Shown here piece after piece: positions 34,377 to 45,303 of a stretch of 64,000 bases of DNA. The number at the start of each line of letters is the position of its first letter. Within the stretch, counting starts at the first letter, position 1. The stretch comes from Watersipora subatra (lineage: Eukaryota; Bryozoa; Gymnolaemata; Cheilostomatida; Watersiporidae). Position numbers and translations under genes: made by a program. The stretch is taken from NCBI RefSeq assembly GCF_963576615.1, contig NC_088708.1, positions 25,427,191 through 25,491,190 on the forward strand, in the 5' to 3' direction. The notes under the pieces are model-generated. The model was not told the origin of the DNA. It saw only the letters and a program-made list of their open reading frames with translations, and did not search any database.

Positions 34377-35998
34377 GTTTACCATTTAAGGCACTTTTAA
34401 AATCTTTAAGCTCTGTGTACAAAGTAGGATGTTTCACACTTTGCCACCAAAGTTTGTTAATAATTGCTCCGCTTCCTGGTCAGAATTAATACTGTTTGAT
34501 TAGCCTTTTACTATTCCCTATTACAGTCTTTAGCATCTGTTCCATTTTGTTTATTGATTTAGGCTCAATGCCTTGCCTCCCACACAACCTACCAACAAAG
34601 GGCTATGACCTCTTGTTACCCTGGTATTATCCTTCTCAAAATTTTGACGCCAACTTTTTGTATCTCTGTGGCTTCTCTGTAGATTCCTCTTGAATATTAG
34701 TACAGTATTATTACTTCACTTATTTCTCTTATCTGTTTCCTCAGCTTCTAAACTGGTGTGAGTTGGAGTCAGTAGGAGACCTTAATTTTAGACATCTAAC
34801 AGTACTTACTGACCATGCCGGCTGACATAATACATTTACAAAATACATTGATGTACAAATACATTGGTCTACTTAAAATGGTCTTGAAGTGGCCCCTGCT
34901 GTCAAGACTGGAGTAGTCTGCACGTCGTTGAGTTGTTTTTTTCCTTCCTTTAAATTACAGGGATTGTTGTTCGTGTGAGCCACACCCTGCTCACTGCCTG
35001 CCAACTAGGCCCTGCACCTCGATTAGCCAAACTATTGTGCACGTGTAGCTTTCATCATTACATGTATTTCTCAGTAACTGTCTCACTTGATGAAAAACAT
35101 AAGATAATTCAATCCTAGCAAAGTGATGACTCATACTTTGTCTACTTCTTCCTTTGCTATATATAGCATTTTTTGGTATTCTTTAAGTATAGCCTTTGCT
35201 TCTAGTACTCCTACAACATCAGGTGCTACATTAGCTGATGTTGATCACAGTCTTTAAACTTCTTTTCACTTTTACTTTCAGGCACTGATATGATCACAGT
35301 TCAAGAATGTCGCAAGCATTTTGTCTTTCACGACTATGACATGGTCCATTTACACATAAATATCCTACAAAAATGCTGATTTTTTAGCAGCTGTCTCTGT
35401 GTGGCGTTTGTACCAATTCTTTGTATGTTATAGACTAGATTCTTGCACAAGCTCTAGTGATCTGACGACACCCTTTTATCATGCCCCTTCTTCTACTTGA
35501 GTTATGCCATCCTGGAGCAATTATATCGAATGGGAAAACTGTTTCACCATTAAACTTGGGGCTCCTCGCTGGTCTCTCTGTGTTTGCTTTTCCCTATTGT
35601 GGTGGAAAAGTTTGAACCTGAGCTGCATTGATATGTCCTATTTCTTTTTCATGCAACCATTTTATATTTATTTGTATGTTTTTTATCTATTCTCTCTGCA
35701 GTTTTTGTATCCTGCTCATAAAACATTTCTCTCTCTTCAGTGACCTCTTGTAATCTTACTCTCTGCATCGTACACGGTCTGACAACTCTTTCAGTTCTTA
35801 TTGATTCTTCTGCTGATTTCTAATCACCTCCTCCCTCATTTCTCAATAGATACAGTCTAGCTATATTTGCTTTTGGGTACATTACTCTGTTAAAGGTCAT
35901 GAGTTTTCTCATCTCTCTACCTATATTTTGTAGGTTTCTGTTAGGTTAATCCAATATTCCTTCTGATTATGACAATTAGTATTGTTATCTCTATTATT
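34377..35998. other. Intergenic, nothing recognised
   Basis: Less AT-rich than its neighbours, with several broken frames on both strands (for example plus 34496-34693 and 35504-35743). It might be a decayed transposon, but no motif allows a name. Confidence 0.35.
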
Positions 35999-36455
35999 AC
36001 TAGTACCCAGGAAGTCTGGTGCTTCGTGAGATATTGTCCTATTTTTCTCACCCACTTAAGGGTGGCTGATTGTTGCGGTTGTTAAAGTGACAGACTGCCA
36101 TGCTGAAAGTTGTGAGTTAAAATCCAGCATGGTGAAAAATTTTTCACAATTTCCAACCATGGCTTTGGACAGACAGACAGATGGACAGACAGACAGATGG
36201 ACAGATGGACAGACGGACAGATGGACAGACAGATCGATGGACAGATGGACAGACAGATGGATGGACAGACAGACAGATGGACAGACAGACAGATGGACAG
36301 ACAGATGGACAGACAGATGGATGGACAGACAGACAGACAGATAGACAAAAAGATGGACAGACAGACATACATACAGATGGACAGACATACAGATGGACAG
36401 ACAGACAGATGGACAGACAGATGTACAGATGGACACGGATCTTATTATAGTAAAA
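35999..36455 (+). mobile_element. Interspersed repeat family 2 copy with expanded GACAGATG tract
   Basis: Starts AGTACCCAGGAAGTCTGGTG, has B-box-like GAGTTAAAATCCAGCATGG and ACCATGGCTTTGGACAGACA, then about 270 bp of GACAGATG/GACAGACA repeats (36167-36437), and ends ACACGGATCTTATTATAGTA. The repeat makes long false frames on both strands. Confidence 0.75.
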
Positions 36456-37426
36456 ATTGAGATTATTTATTGTTCAGTTGAGTATATTCGCCATAAAGTA
36501 ATATGGACAACAGCATTTTAACAATCAAGGAAATGAAAATATAATCATATGAGGAATGTTTTAAAAGGTTGTATAGCATATACATAGGTGTGCTCAGGTT
36601 TAGTGTCTGTTAATGTTTAGGTGCTTGCGACTTTTAAGGAGTACTTTGGCAAATCACTTTGACCTTAAAGAACTAACCAAATGCTTCACCGGATCAGTTG
36701 GAGAGGCTTGAGGTTTCAAAAGCATTAGCTGAAGCCAAGTACTAAAAGAAAAATAAATCATCCAAACCAATAACACTCTTTGATGACCATCAAATAATAA
36801 GCAGCCAAAAAAAACTTCCGGCAGACCATCTATTTCCATTTAATCTTCTCATACTAAAATATTTATCAATTCTTTGAAACTGAGGAAATCTTTTCCAAAC
36901 TTTCAACTATCGTCGATAAAAAATACTGTTCTATTAAAACTAGCTTAACATACTTGACAGTGTTCTAATGCAAACATACAATGTAGAGTAGATACTCTTA
37001 CGATATATAGATAATATTGTTCAACAACTATATTTACTAAACAGTATTTACTATTTGAGAAATAGTTTTGGCAGTTTTCATTTTAGTGTTTTTTTTACGT
37101 TTTTCGTATACTTCGTTGTCCCGGAGCTGTTTTCATTTATCTCCTCTCTAATGAAGTGTATTCCATGTTGCTCCGCACTCAATAACTTCAATCCTTAATC
37201 ATGACTAAAACTGTCTGTTTTTACTTTTGTCTCGTTTTCTGATTTTCTTTCTTCTCATATCTTCCTGACTTGGTGCCAACATTTTACTCTCTTTTAATAG
37301 CAAACCGGTTTTGCACATCTGTGGCACTCAATATTCAACATGGTGTTTTATTTATTGCTATGTTTGCCAATTTTAAACAGCTTTGAAAACCACAAATTTA
37401 TCTTTTGTGTTAACAGTTGTTGACTG

Positions 37427-37706
37427 TCACAGATGTGCCAGTCTCCTCAGCTATTGCCTGGTTATATCACAGGTGTGCTAGTCTCCTCAGCTATCGCTTG
37501 GTTATGTCACAGGTGTGCTAGTCTTCTCAGCTATCGCCTGGTTATGTCACAGGTGTGCTAGTCTCCTCAGCTATTGCCTGGTCATGTCACAAGTGTGCCA
37601 GTCTTCTCAGCTATTGCCTGGTTATGTCACAGATGTGCTAGTCTACTCAGCTATCGCTTGGTTGTGTCACAAGTGTGCTAGCCTCTTCAGCTATTGCCTG
37701 GTTACA
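37427..37706. repeat. 42-bp minisatellite, 6.6 copies
   Basis: Unit built from GTCACAGGTGTGCTAGTCTC and CTCAGCTATCGCCTGGTTAT, with scattered point changes. Confidence 0.93.
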
Positions 37707-38074
37707 GCCAGCAAATGCTATATGAATTGAAAGCTGCCAATGTTTCACAAACACCAAGCATATTTAGGTCAATATACAGCCTTCGAGAACCAAAGTTAAA
37801 AAGTTTATCTGTTTTTTCCAGTATTCAAAATTTATTGTTTGAGAATCAGATATCTTTAATATCAAAACAGAAGAGCAACGGCTAATCATCGTCGCTTGTC
37901 TTTGTAAGTTGGTCTTTTTGAGTTTATATTCTAATTCCTTTCATTAGTTCATTGTGAACAAATGCTACAGGTGTCCAGGTGGAATGAGTGTCACTTGTCA
38001 GACAAGTAGTGCAGGTTTTTGAAGGTGATTGATGTATGTGTGACACTGATACCTGCTTAGTTATTATGGTCTGT

Positions 38075-38180
38075 GTCCTTGTGACTGATAACAATATGCC
38101 TGTTGACTGACCTTGACCTTATTAACCTATGTCATTACCATGTACACTGGTGGTGTCATCTAAGCCTGACATTTAAGGTA
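38075..38180 (-). repeat. Inverted dispersed repeat R3, copy 2, upstream of gene C
   Basis: Reverse-complement partner of 32036-32150. It is followed at 38220-38440 by degenerate GACAGGTGTGAC-like repeats, and a GACAGGTGTCACCTGTC palindrome precedes copy 1 near 32000. Confidence 0.7.
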
Positions 38181-39448
38181 ATTGTAATGTTGACACTTAT
38201 TATACCTGTCAGCATTACTGCTGGGGATATGTCACAGGTAATACAGATATCATAGGTAATATGTATAGATCTTGCAAATGACATGAGATGTAAATATTAC
38301 ATGTGATACAGATAAATGTGAGAAAGGAAATACAGGTGTGACGGGTGTAACTGGTATGACAGGCGTGGTAGGTGTGTCAAGTGTGAGAGGTGTGAAAACC
38401 GATGCAGGTGTCACAAGCATTACAAGCGCTACAAGTAAGATGGAATGTTCGTCAAACATCAGGTCAAAAGAGAAGCACATGTTGTAGTATCCCTACTGCA
38501 TGCACTGGTAAGGTGTGCGTCTCAAGGCTATGCAAGTTCACTGTCATGACTCTTCATACATTCTCTGTAGTCTGTCAGATTTATTGGTGCTTTTAAGAGA
38601 GAAAGGCAATACTATGGAGTGATAGCTCAGCCTGGCTTTTATCCTGGTATTGGACTGTCATGCAGCGAGTGCTCTATTCACCTGCAGCAAAAACGCTGTT
38701 AAAATGCTCAGAAGAAAAATATGTGCAAACTAATATCACTGGTTGTTATCATTGCTATTGTTAATATCGACTTATTGCATTTAAGCACAGCATTACTCCT
38801 CTGTATTCTGTCGGTCTTTTTGCAACTATAAACGTCATAATTGTACTTTTGTTTGATCTGAGCGTTTTAACCGCGATCAAGTTTTGCTGATTTCAATCTT
38901 GAAACATTCTGCGCTCAGATCACCTCAAACATCAAAAACAATTGCAAATAATAGAAAACTACTGATACTTTTTGATAAAATTTGCCAAAATTTTTTGTAA
39001 GTTCATCTATACCATAACACCATAAAAACCTGCTTATAAAACTGGCTATTATTCAAGGCCTAGTGTAAACATACAAGTTAGTTTGGCAGCAGGGGCGGGT
39101 AGCCCTAACTACACGCTAGAGCTTGCACTTAGCAACTACTGCTATAAGGCGCATTTAAAAGTTAACTTATTCTATCTAAAGAGGGAGTTGTCTGCTCTGT
39201 CAACAAAAAAGAAGAGTTACAAAAATTCCTCCCAGTTCTTTTCATGCTGCTTATGCATGTAAATTGCCTTACCTAAGATAATGGGCAGACAACAATGGTA
39301 ATATCCAAATAGATTGCTAAATATGAATTGATCTATACATATACATTGTATTCAAGCTGTTAAGTCATAGTACGACACGATTGATAAGATAACTATTGCC
39401 CTAGTTCAGCAGTTTAGATATTATTACAGCTCATTACTATTATAGTTA

Positions 39449-39666
39449 ATAGTATGCTTGAAGTCCCGTGTGCCGTGAGAGATAGTTATATGTAATAACT
39501 ACGTGCATAACTATTCTCAGATGTGCAAAGGTGGTCGAGTGGTGCAGTGTACCTGGCTGGGCATACAAACATACTGATTTGATTCCATAAAAGCGCAATC
39601 TTTCTTCCTAAAGCTTTTAGCTCGGCTTAGGACAGACAGACACGGCTCTTATCATAGTAAAGATTA
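39449..39666 (+). mobile_element. Interspersed repeat family 2 copy
   Basis: Has AGTCCCGTGTGCCGTGAGAG, TGTAATAACTACGTGCATAAC, GGTCGAGTGGTGCAGTGTAC (A-box-like), TGATTTGATTCCATA (B-box-like) and terminal GACAGACACGGCTCTTATCA. The tRNA-like boxes suggest a SINE. Confidence 0.7.
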
Positions 39667-40116
39667 TTTTGTTTCTTGGTAAGCATATAATAAATGTGCT
39701 TCTCTGGAAGCGTAATTTTTTAAGTCATTTAATGACACTAAGTTGTTGGCAAACTAAGGCAAAAATAGTCAATATCAGACATAGCAGGCTACACTTAGTG
39801 ATAATGTGAAGGTATGTGTTGTTGGCTAAAAGAATTTGGTGAGGTGATGACCTTTTGGTCATACCAAAGACAGCAGTTTTTACGACAACCATACAAAGCC
39901 GCATGTTACAGGCAGTTCATGTCCCATGATTGGAATTATTTAATACAATACCAACCAGTATGACAAACAACAAAGAAGTCTAGCTCAACCACGTTTAAAA
40001 AGGAGCTCTTTCGCAAAATGACCAATAGCTATTTTTTTAATTAGTGTGAAAAAAATTATATGGCTGAAGTGGTGTGTTGATGCATATATATTTTTCAAAC
40101 TATATATATATATATA

Positions 40117-40519
40117 TCTGTGTTTGTCTGTCTGTCTGTCTGTCTATCTGTCGTTCGTGTGTCCAGTTATAGCAATAAAGTTATAAGAGCGAAAAAATCC
40201 ACTTCATACTGGATTTGATCTCGGAACCTTCCGGTTTGCAGATTGGCATGTCTAACCACTAGTGACTAAGCCAAGCGACTGCATTGCCATACAATGGAAT
40301 AATTGTGGTCATACTCATTACAACTGCTAGTCTAAAATGAGGATTGGTTAAAATAGCACACTTCATGTTTTAGAGGGATCAACACGGCTCTTATAATAGT
40401 AAAAGTTTTGACTAGCTGAAGTTACTAATTCATTGGGTAAAGAAACTTGGCTAATTAAAAATAAACTTTCTATGCACAAACTTTTATTATTATCTGTGCA
40501 ACGCCGGGCAATCAGCCAG
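40117..40519 (+). mobile_element. Helitron-like element, family 1, copy 1
   Basis: Starts A|TCTGTGTTTGTCTGTCTG after an (AT)n run and ends GCAACGCCGGGCAATCAGCCAG|T (CCAG rather than CTAG). Core CCAGTTATAGCAATAAAGTT and GGATTTGATCTCGGAACC match the other copies. Next copy begins 6 bp on. Confidence 0.65.
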
Positions 40520-40525
40520 TGTATA

Positions 40526-40920
40526 TCTATATTTATAAATTTCAGTGTTTGTCTTTTTTTTTTGACTTTTTGTTTTTTTGTGGAACCCTGTGTCCAGTTA
40601 TAGCGATTAAAATCTAAGAATGAAAAATTTGTATTGTAAAGGATTTGATCTCAGAACCTCCGGTTCACAAGGCGACAAGCTAACTCATAAAGCTACACGG
40701 GATAAAATGGTATCATTAGGCAGATAGTCACTATTTGGGTTAACATATGCATGCGACGCTGTGTTACATGCAACGTCACTAAAGCTGGCTCTCACGGTTC
40801 TTATTAGTAAGTTTAGCAATACAGATACTAGCTTACTCAAATTAGCCAATAGCAACTAAATAAACCTGCCACTGTTTATAAGCTGTTTTTAATGGTCATG
40901 CAACGCCGGCATTCGGCTAG
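40526..40920 (+). mobile_element. Helitron-like element, family 1, copy 2
   Basis: 395 bp, A|TCTATATTTATAAATTTC at the 5' end and GCCGGCATTCGGCTAG|T at the 3' end. GCCG-GCATT-CGGC forms a small hairpin just before the terminal TAG, as Helitrons have before CTRR. No Rep/helicase coding, so non-autonomous. Confidence 0.75.
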
Positions 40921-41139
40921 TATATAATATATACATGTATCAAGTATAAGGTCTAAAGAGAAGAGTATATTGTATATATGTGTATATTCAATTTATATGA
41001 TATATCGAATATATATTTATGTATTTAGTTTAAAGAATAGTTTGTACTTAACTGTCAGCTACTGTCGTTTCAAGGATATAGTCTCTCCCCTCATCAGGCT
41101 ATAGGCCTACTCTAAATGAGTTATACTTGGTGCAGACTA

Positions 41140-41260
41140 TGTATACAGTATATATACTGTATATACAACATCTATACAGTATATTTACTGTATATATGCA
41201 GTACATGTATACAGTATATACGTATGCAGTATACATGTATACAGTATATCTACATATATT
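41140..41260. repeat. GTATAC-rich palindromic tract
   Basis: Repeated GTATACAGTATAT / ATGTATACAGTATA palindromic words. Confidence 0.75.
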
Positions 41261-43640
41261 TATGGTTGACCGAAATATAGACCACTATATATAAAAACTG
41301 AAACTCCTCTACTAATAGAGTCCATCATGTCATCTTCTAGAGCTGCCTCCTACGTCAGCACAGGAAGTTCGGTAGCTAGTTGTGTATTAACCGCTAAATC
41401 AGCAAGCAGAGATGCAGTATTAGGTGTTACAGATGATCAATGGTTGAATGGGTGCTACAAACTGTAAAAGCTATCATCTACTATTCTACTATGTTTACTT
41501 GAGATAGCAGCAAATTATAGTAAAAAAAGGATGAAAAATACAAACTGCTTTGTTAACAAATGGCAAAATTTACAGGTTAATAAAACTTGTTCTTTCAGAT
41601 TTCTTTAATTCCGTAAAAAAATATATTTCAGACTGAAATGTGTAAATGAAAATCTTTTCCGCTTCTGCACAAACAAATCATGAAAGCAACTTATAATTGG
41701 TAAAAATAAATCCAACATACGAAAAGGTTTTAGAATAGACAGCAACAAGAATGTAAAATGACAATATCTGCTGACAAAAAGCCTCAGCCTGTAGCTCGGC
41801 TTAATTACGCTTGACATTAGCATACACAAAAACGTATTTACTAATTTTTATTGCCATAAATGCTTTAGTCGCTGATGCGCAGTCTGACACAGCCCCTCTT
41901 TGCTCATATAGAACTTGGCCATAAAATATAGGTAGCCATAATAGACCTGAACGCTCTATTACACTCGCATACAGTGTAGGTGCATGGAAAGCACTGGCGC
42001 GTACACGACTAACTTAATAGCATGGAAATATCATACGTCTACATTTTTAACTTGATGATAGTTTTATTGAGTCCTCATGATCGCTGCAGGGTGATAAGAT
42101 TTTATATTTTACAGATTTTACAGATAAATAGTAAAACAGTGAAGGCAGATAGAACGAAGTGAAAGGGTTTTTATTGAGCAAATGAACACTTGATAAGCAG
42201 TCATCTATTCTCAGTTAGAACTAGTGAGCGCATCTCCTACCAGCTTCCGGCAAAAGGTAAGTTATCTTCTCAGCGCAGTAAGTCGTGACTTACGCTATCT
42301 GGCAAGAAGAGTAGGAAATGATAGCGATTCTGTATGTTTTACCGAGCGCAACAATATTTAATTTGGGAAAAACAATAGAAAAAAAAACTAATAACCAGTA
42401 TTTTTAGTGCTTCATTATAGTGTTCAATAATACTTGTTTTAATAGAAATAGATGAGTATTTGTATGAGTAACAGAGGCTGGTATGAAGAGAGCCTAGCCT
42501 GAGAGTCACACAGGTATAACTTTGTTCATATTCTGTCGAAGAGCATTATACACATCTGTACATTATTACTCTTATTGTTATTTATTATAATTTTTTAAAC
42601 TATTATTTATATTATTTATACTATTATTAATATTATTACTAGTATTAGTATAATCAGTGTTTCTTATTATTATTATTAATATTAATATTATTATTAATAT
42701 TATTGTTGCTTATACACACATCATGGTGTTTATCTAGTTAGTAGTGCTTAAAACCTAGTCAGTATTTTCTTTAGTATTTCTTTGACCTAGCAGCATAGTA
42801 AACTGTATTATTATTATTATTATTGTTATTTGACCCTTGGTGCTGTTATTATCTCTTTTACTATTATTGTTATTATAATTGTTGTGTATAATGTATAACT
42901 TTTTATTGGCAATGGTAATGATCAATAAAATGATTTTTCCCATTACTTGCCAAAAGAACGAAAAAGAACAAAATGGAAAAACTGAAACTAAGAATTATTG
43001 AGCGAGTTGAACAAAAATGTTTTAAAAGTTGGTAATTTAATAGTATTGTGGAGGCTGGATAGTTAATTGTAGGATAAAGTAACAGAAAGTTCATAAACTG
43101 AAACATATGATGGTGGATGTAGTGTGTTGGTGTCATAGAATAAAAAATGATATTTGTCATATTAGTGGCAGGATAAATACAAATATTTTGGGCACTTCTT
43201 ACACAAGATTCAAAAGCTACAATACAAATGCAGAAATGAGCAAGTTTGGAATGTTCAAAGAAATAGTGATGTGATTGGTGGAAGTACGGTAAGCTGGAAT
43301 ACTTGATCGGTAGTACACAAGACGCTGCGATGTGATTGGTGGAAGTACGGTAAGCTGAGATACATGATCGGTAGTACACAATTCTTAGTATAGATTTCTG
43401 TAAAAAATATCCTTTACTGCTGTCGGTATGGTGAAAAGGAAAACATATATTGATGTCATTGATCGTTGTGCATATATTATTACAATTCATATTCTCTCAG
43501 CTAAGTCGGTAAGTGTCTAAAACTGAAACCTCTTCTAGAGCCCAAGACAACCAATACATTTCATTCTAGCTTATTTTCATTATTGCTGTTTATATTAGTC
43601 GTCAACATTAATATCGCTAAAGTTTTGCATCTGCAACTCA
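41261..43640. other. Intergenic, nothing recognised
   Basis: Contains AT-only stretches (42590-42710, 42800-42860) and a 61-bp direct duplication at 43268-43382 (GATGTGATTGGTGGAAGTAC twice). A 195-codon minus frame (42903-43490) runs across that duplication and has low-complexity composition, so I do not call it a gene. Confidence 0.4.
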
Positions 43641-43962
43641 ATATCCCTTCTATATAATGTATATTACTATTACATTTATATTATTGCATATTATCGTATA
43701 TTATATATTTTATATAATGTATATAAATATTATAATATTGTATATTATTGTATATTATATATCTTATATCTTATATAATGTATACTACTATTATATTATT
43801 GCATATTATATACATTATAATGTATATTATTATATTATTGCATGTTATATATCTTATATGATGTATTTTACTATTATATAACTGCATATTATATATCTTA
43901 TATAATGTATATTACTATTATATTACTGCATATTATATATCTTATATAATGTATATTACACA
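43640..43962. repeat. AT-rich tandem repeat, about 50-bp period
   Basis: Repeats of ATAATGTATATTACTATTAT and TGCATATTATATATCTTAT. Confidence 0.85.
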
Positions 43963-44215
43963 ACCGTTTTTATAATAAAAGATGTGTCTGTTTGTCTGAC
44001 CAACACGTCTGTTCCATGTAGCAGTTGCAAGCTGAAAAAACTCACATTATACAGGGTTCATTCCCACATTATTAGCCTTTCCAACACAGCATGTTGCCAC
44101 CTGCACTGATCGTTCTCCTCCCATAATTTTGGAATAATTGTGCACATAGTTATTCTCTATGCTTTATCAGCACACCTGACACTCTCATGGCACACTAGAC
44201 TGGCAGGCTACTAGT
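43963..44215 (-). mobile_element. Interspersed repeat family 2 copy
   Basis: On the minus strand: AGCCTGCCAGTCTAGTGTGC, ATAACTATGTGCACAATTAT, GGGAATGAACCCTGTATAAT (B-box-like), CAAACAGACACATCTTTTAT. Terminal region resembles the other family 2 copies. Confidence 0.65.
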
Positions 44216-45250
44216 TATAATAAATCCTAGTTCCACATACATTATCTATTATTTTTTGTAAAGAGTCATAAGCTTTAACAATTTGACATAATCTCTTAAA
44301 TTATGAAGATGTATCATATTTATTTATTTATTTATATTATATTTATATCTTTTATTTAGCTACTGTGTAAGTTCTGCAAAACTTTCACAGATTATCACAA
44401 AAAACTGATACTATTTTTATAAAAAAGCTGGCTTCACTTCTTTACATTGCGTCTAAAGAGCAAACTCGGTGATGCAGAGCCGTTCAAACTTTTATAACTC
44501 CTGACTGTCACTAACACACGTGATGTAATTATTCTTTTGTCAATATCCCGCTGTTGTATAATCCCATTACAAAAAACTACTGACAGATGCTTTATGTAAG
44601 AATTACACAGCTTTGTTTTTAAAATGAGAACTGTGGGAGTGTTACCCATGCTACCAACAATGCCTCAGCACCTCAGCTGATGGGCTTAAGTGACCCAGTT
44701 TACTGCAAATTCTGATGGCTGTGGTCAGTTTTCTGCCAATGTAGAAAATATAGAAAATGTATAAGTTTTTAAAATTTATCTTAGTCATTCGTGAGTACGA
44801 GACAGAAAATTAATATTTTCCTGTATGTTGATGTCATGGGAGGCCTTCAATGAACTCTACTGCTACATCGTTGTATCTGAACATTTTTATATAAAGAGTT
44901 TTTGATAATGCGATTAAGCAAAGTGCCACTACTACAATGACCTGTTTATGCCTGTCAGTGTAGAAATTTACTGAGGGGGATACATAAGCTCTCCCTCTAC
45001 GTTGAATATAAGCAAGTTCTAAGTGACCCCAATATTTGCTTACATCAAGCTCGTTCTGCCTCACTAGAGGAAGAAAAATCGTTTAGTTTATAATTTCTTT
45101 TAGAATGGTAAGCGCCCTAAAGTTTACTAACAGGGTCATTGACTGATACAAGCATTTGGTGAAGCCATGACGCAGGTTGATGTTTTTGGGAAGCATCGTT
45201 GGTGATTGATTTGAATTGTCTTCTTTTTAGTAAGAAGATAACTCTCAGTC
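44216..45250. other. 5' flank of gene C
   Basis: No exon recognised. The TTGTCTTCTTTTTAG tract ending near 45230 looks like a 3' splice site, which would place a noncoding first exon somewhere upstream. Confidence 0.4.
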
Positions 45251-45303
45251 ATGGGCTGTATCAATGGTTCATCTGGAGGTACTCAAGGAAGTTTTATCAC
45301 TAT
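45251..45303 (+). CDS. Gene C exon 1 (start exon)
   Basis: Encodes MGCINGSSGGTQGSFIT plus two bases; donor ACTAT|GTAAGT, phase 2. Joins to exon 2 as ITIFSIWN, like human VTIFMIWN. In-frame TAA 12 nt upstream. The probable acceptor is the TTCTTTTTAG ending near 45230; CTCTCAG directly before the ATG is an alternative. Confidence 0.82.

Noticed and set aside
34377..35998. Possible decayed retroelement
   Set aside because: Broken frames without any recognisable motif on either strand.
36056..36460. Frames on both strands rich in CLSICPSV or RQTDGQMD
   Set aside because: Translations of the GACAGATG microsatellite.
42903..43490. 195-codon minus-strand frame
   Set aside because: Spans a 61-bp direct duplication, low-complexity composition, no recognisable domain or splice context.
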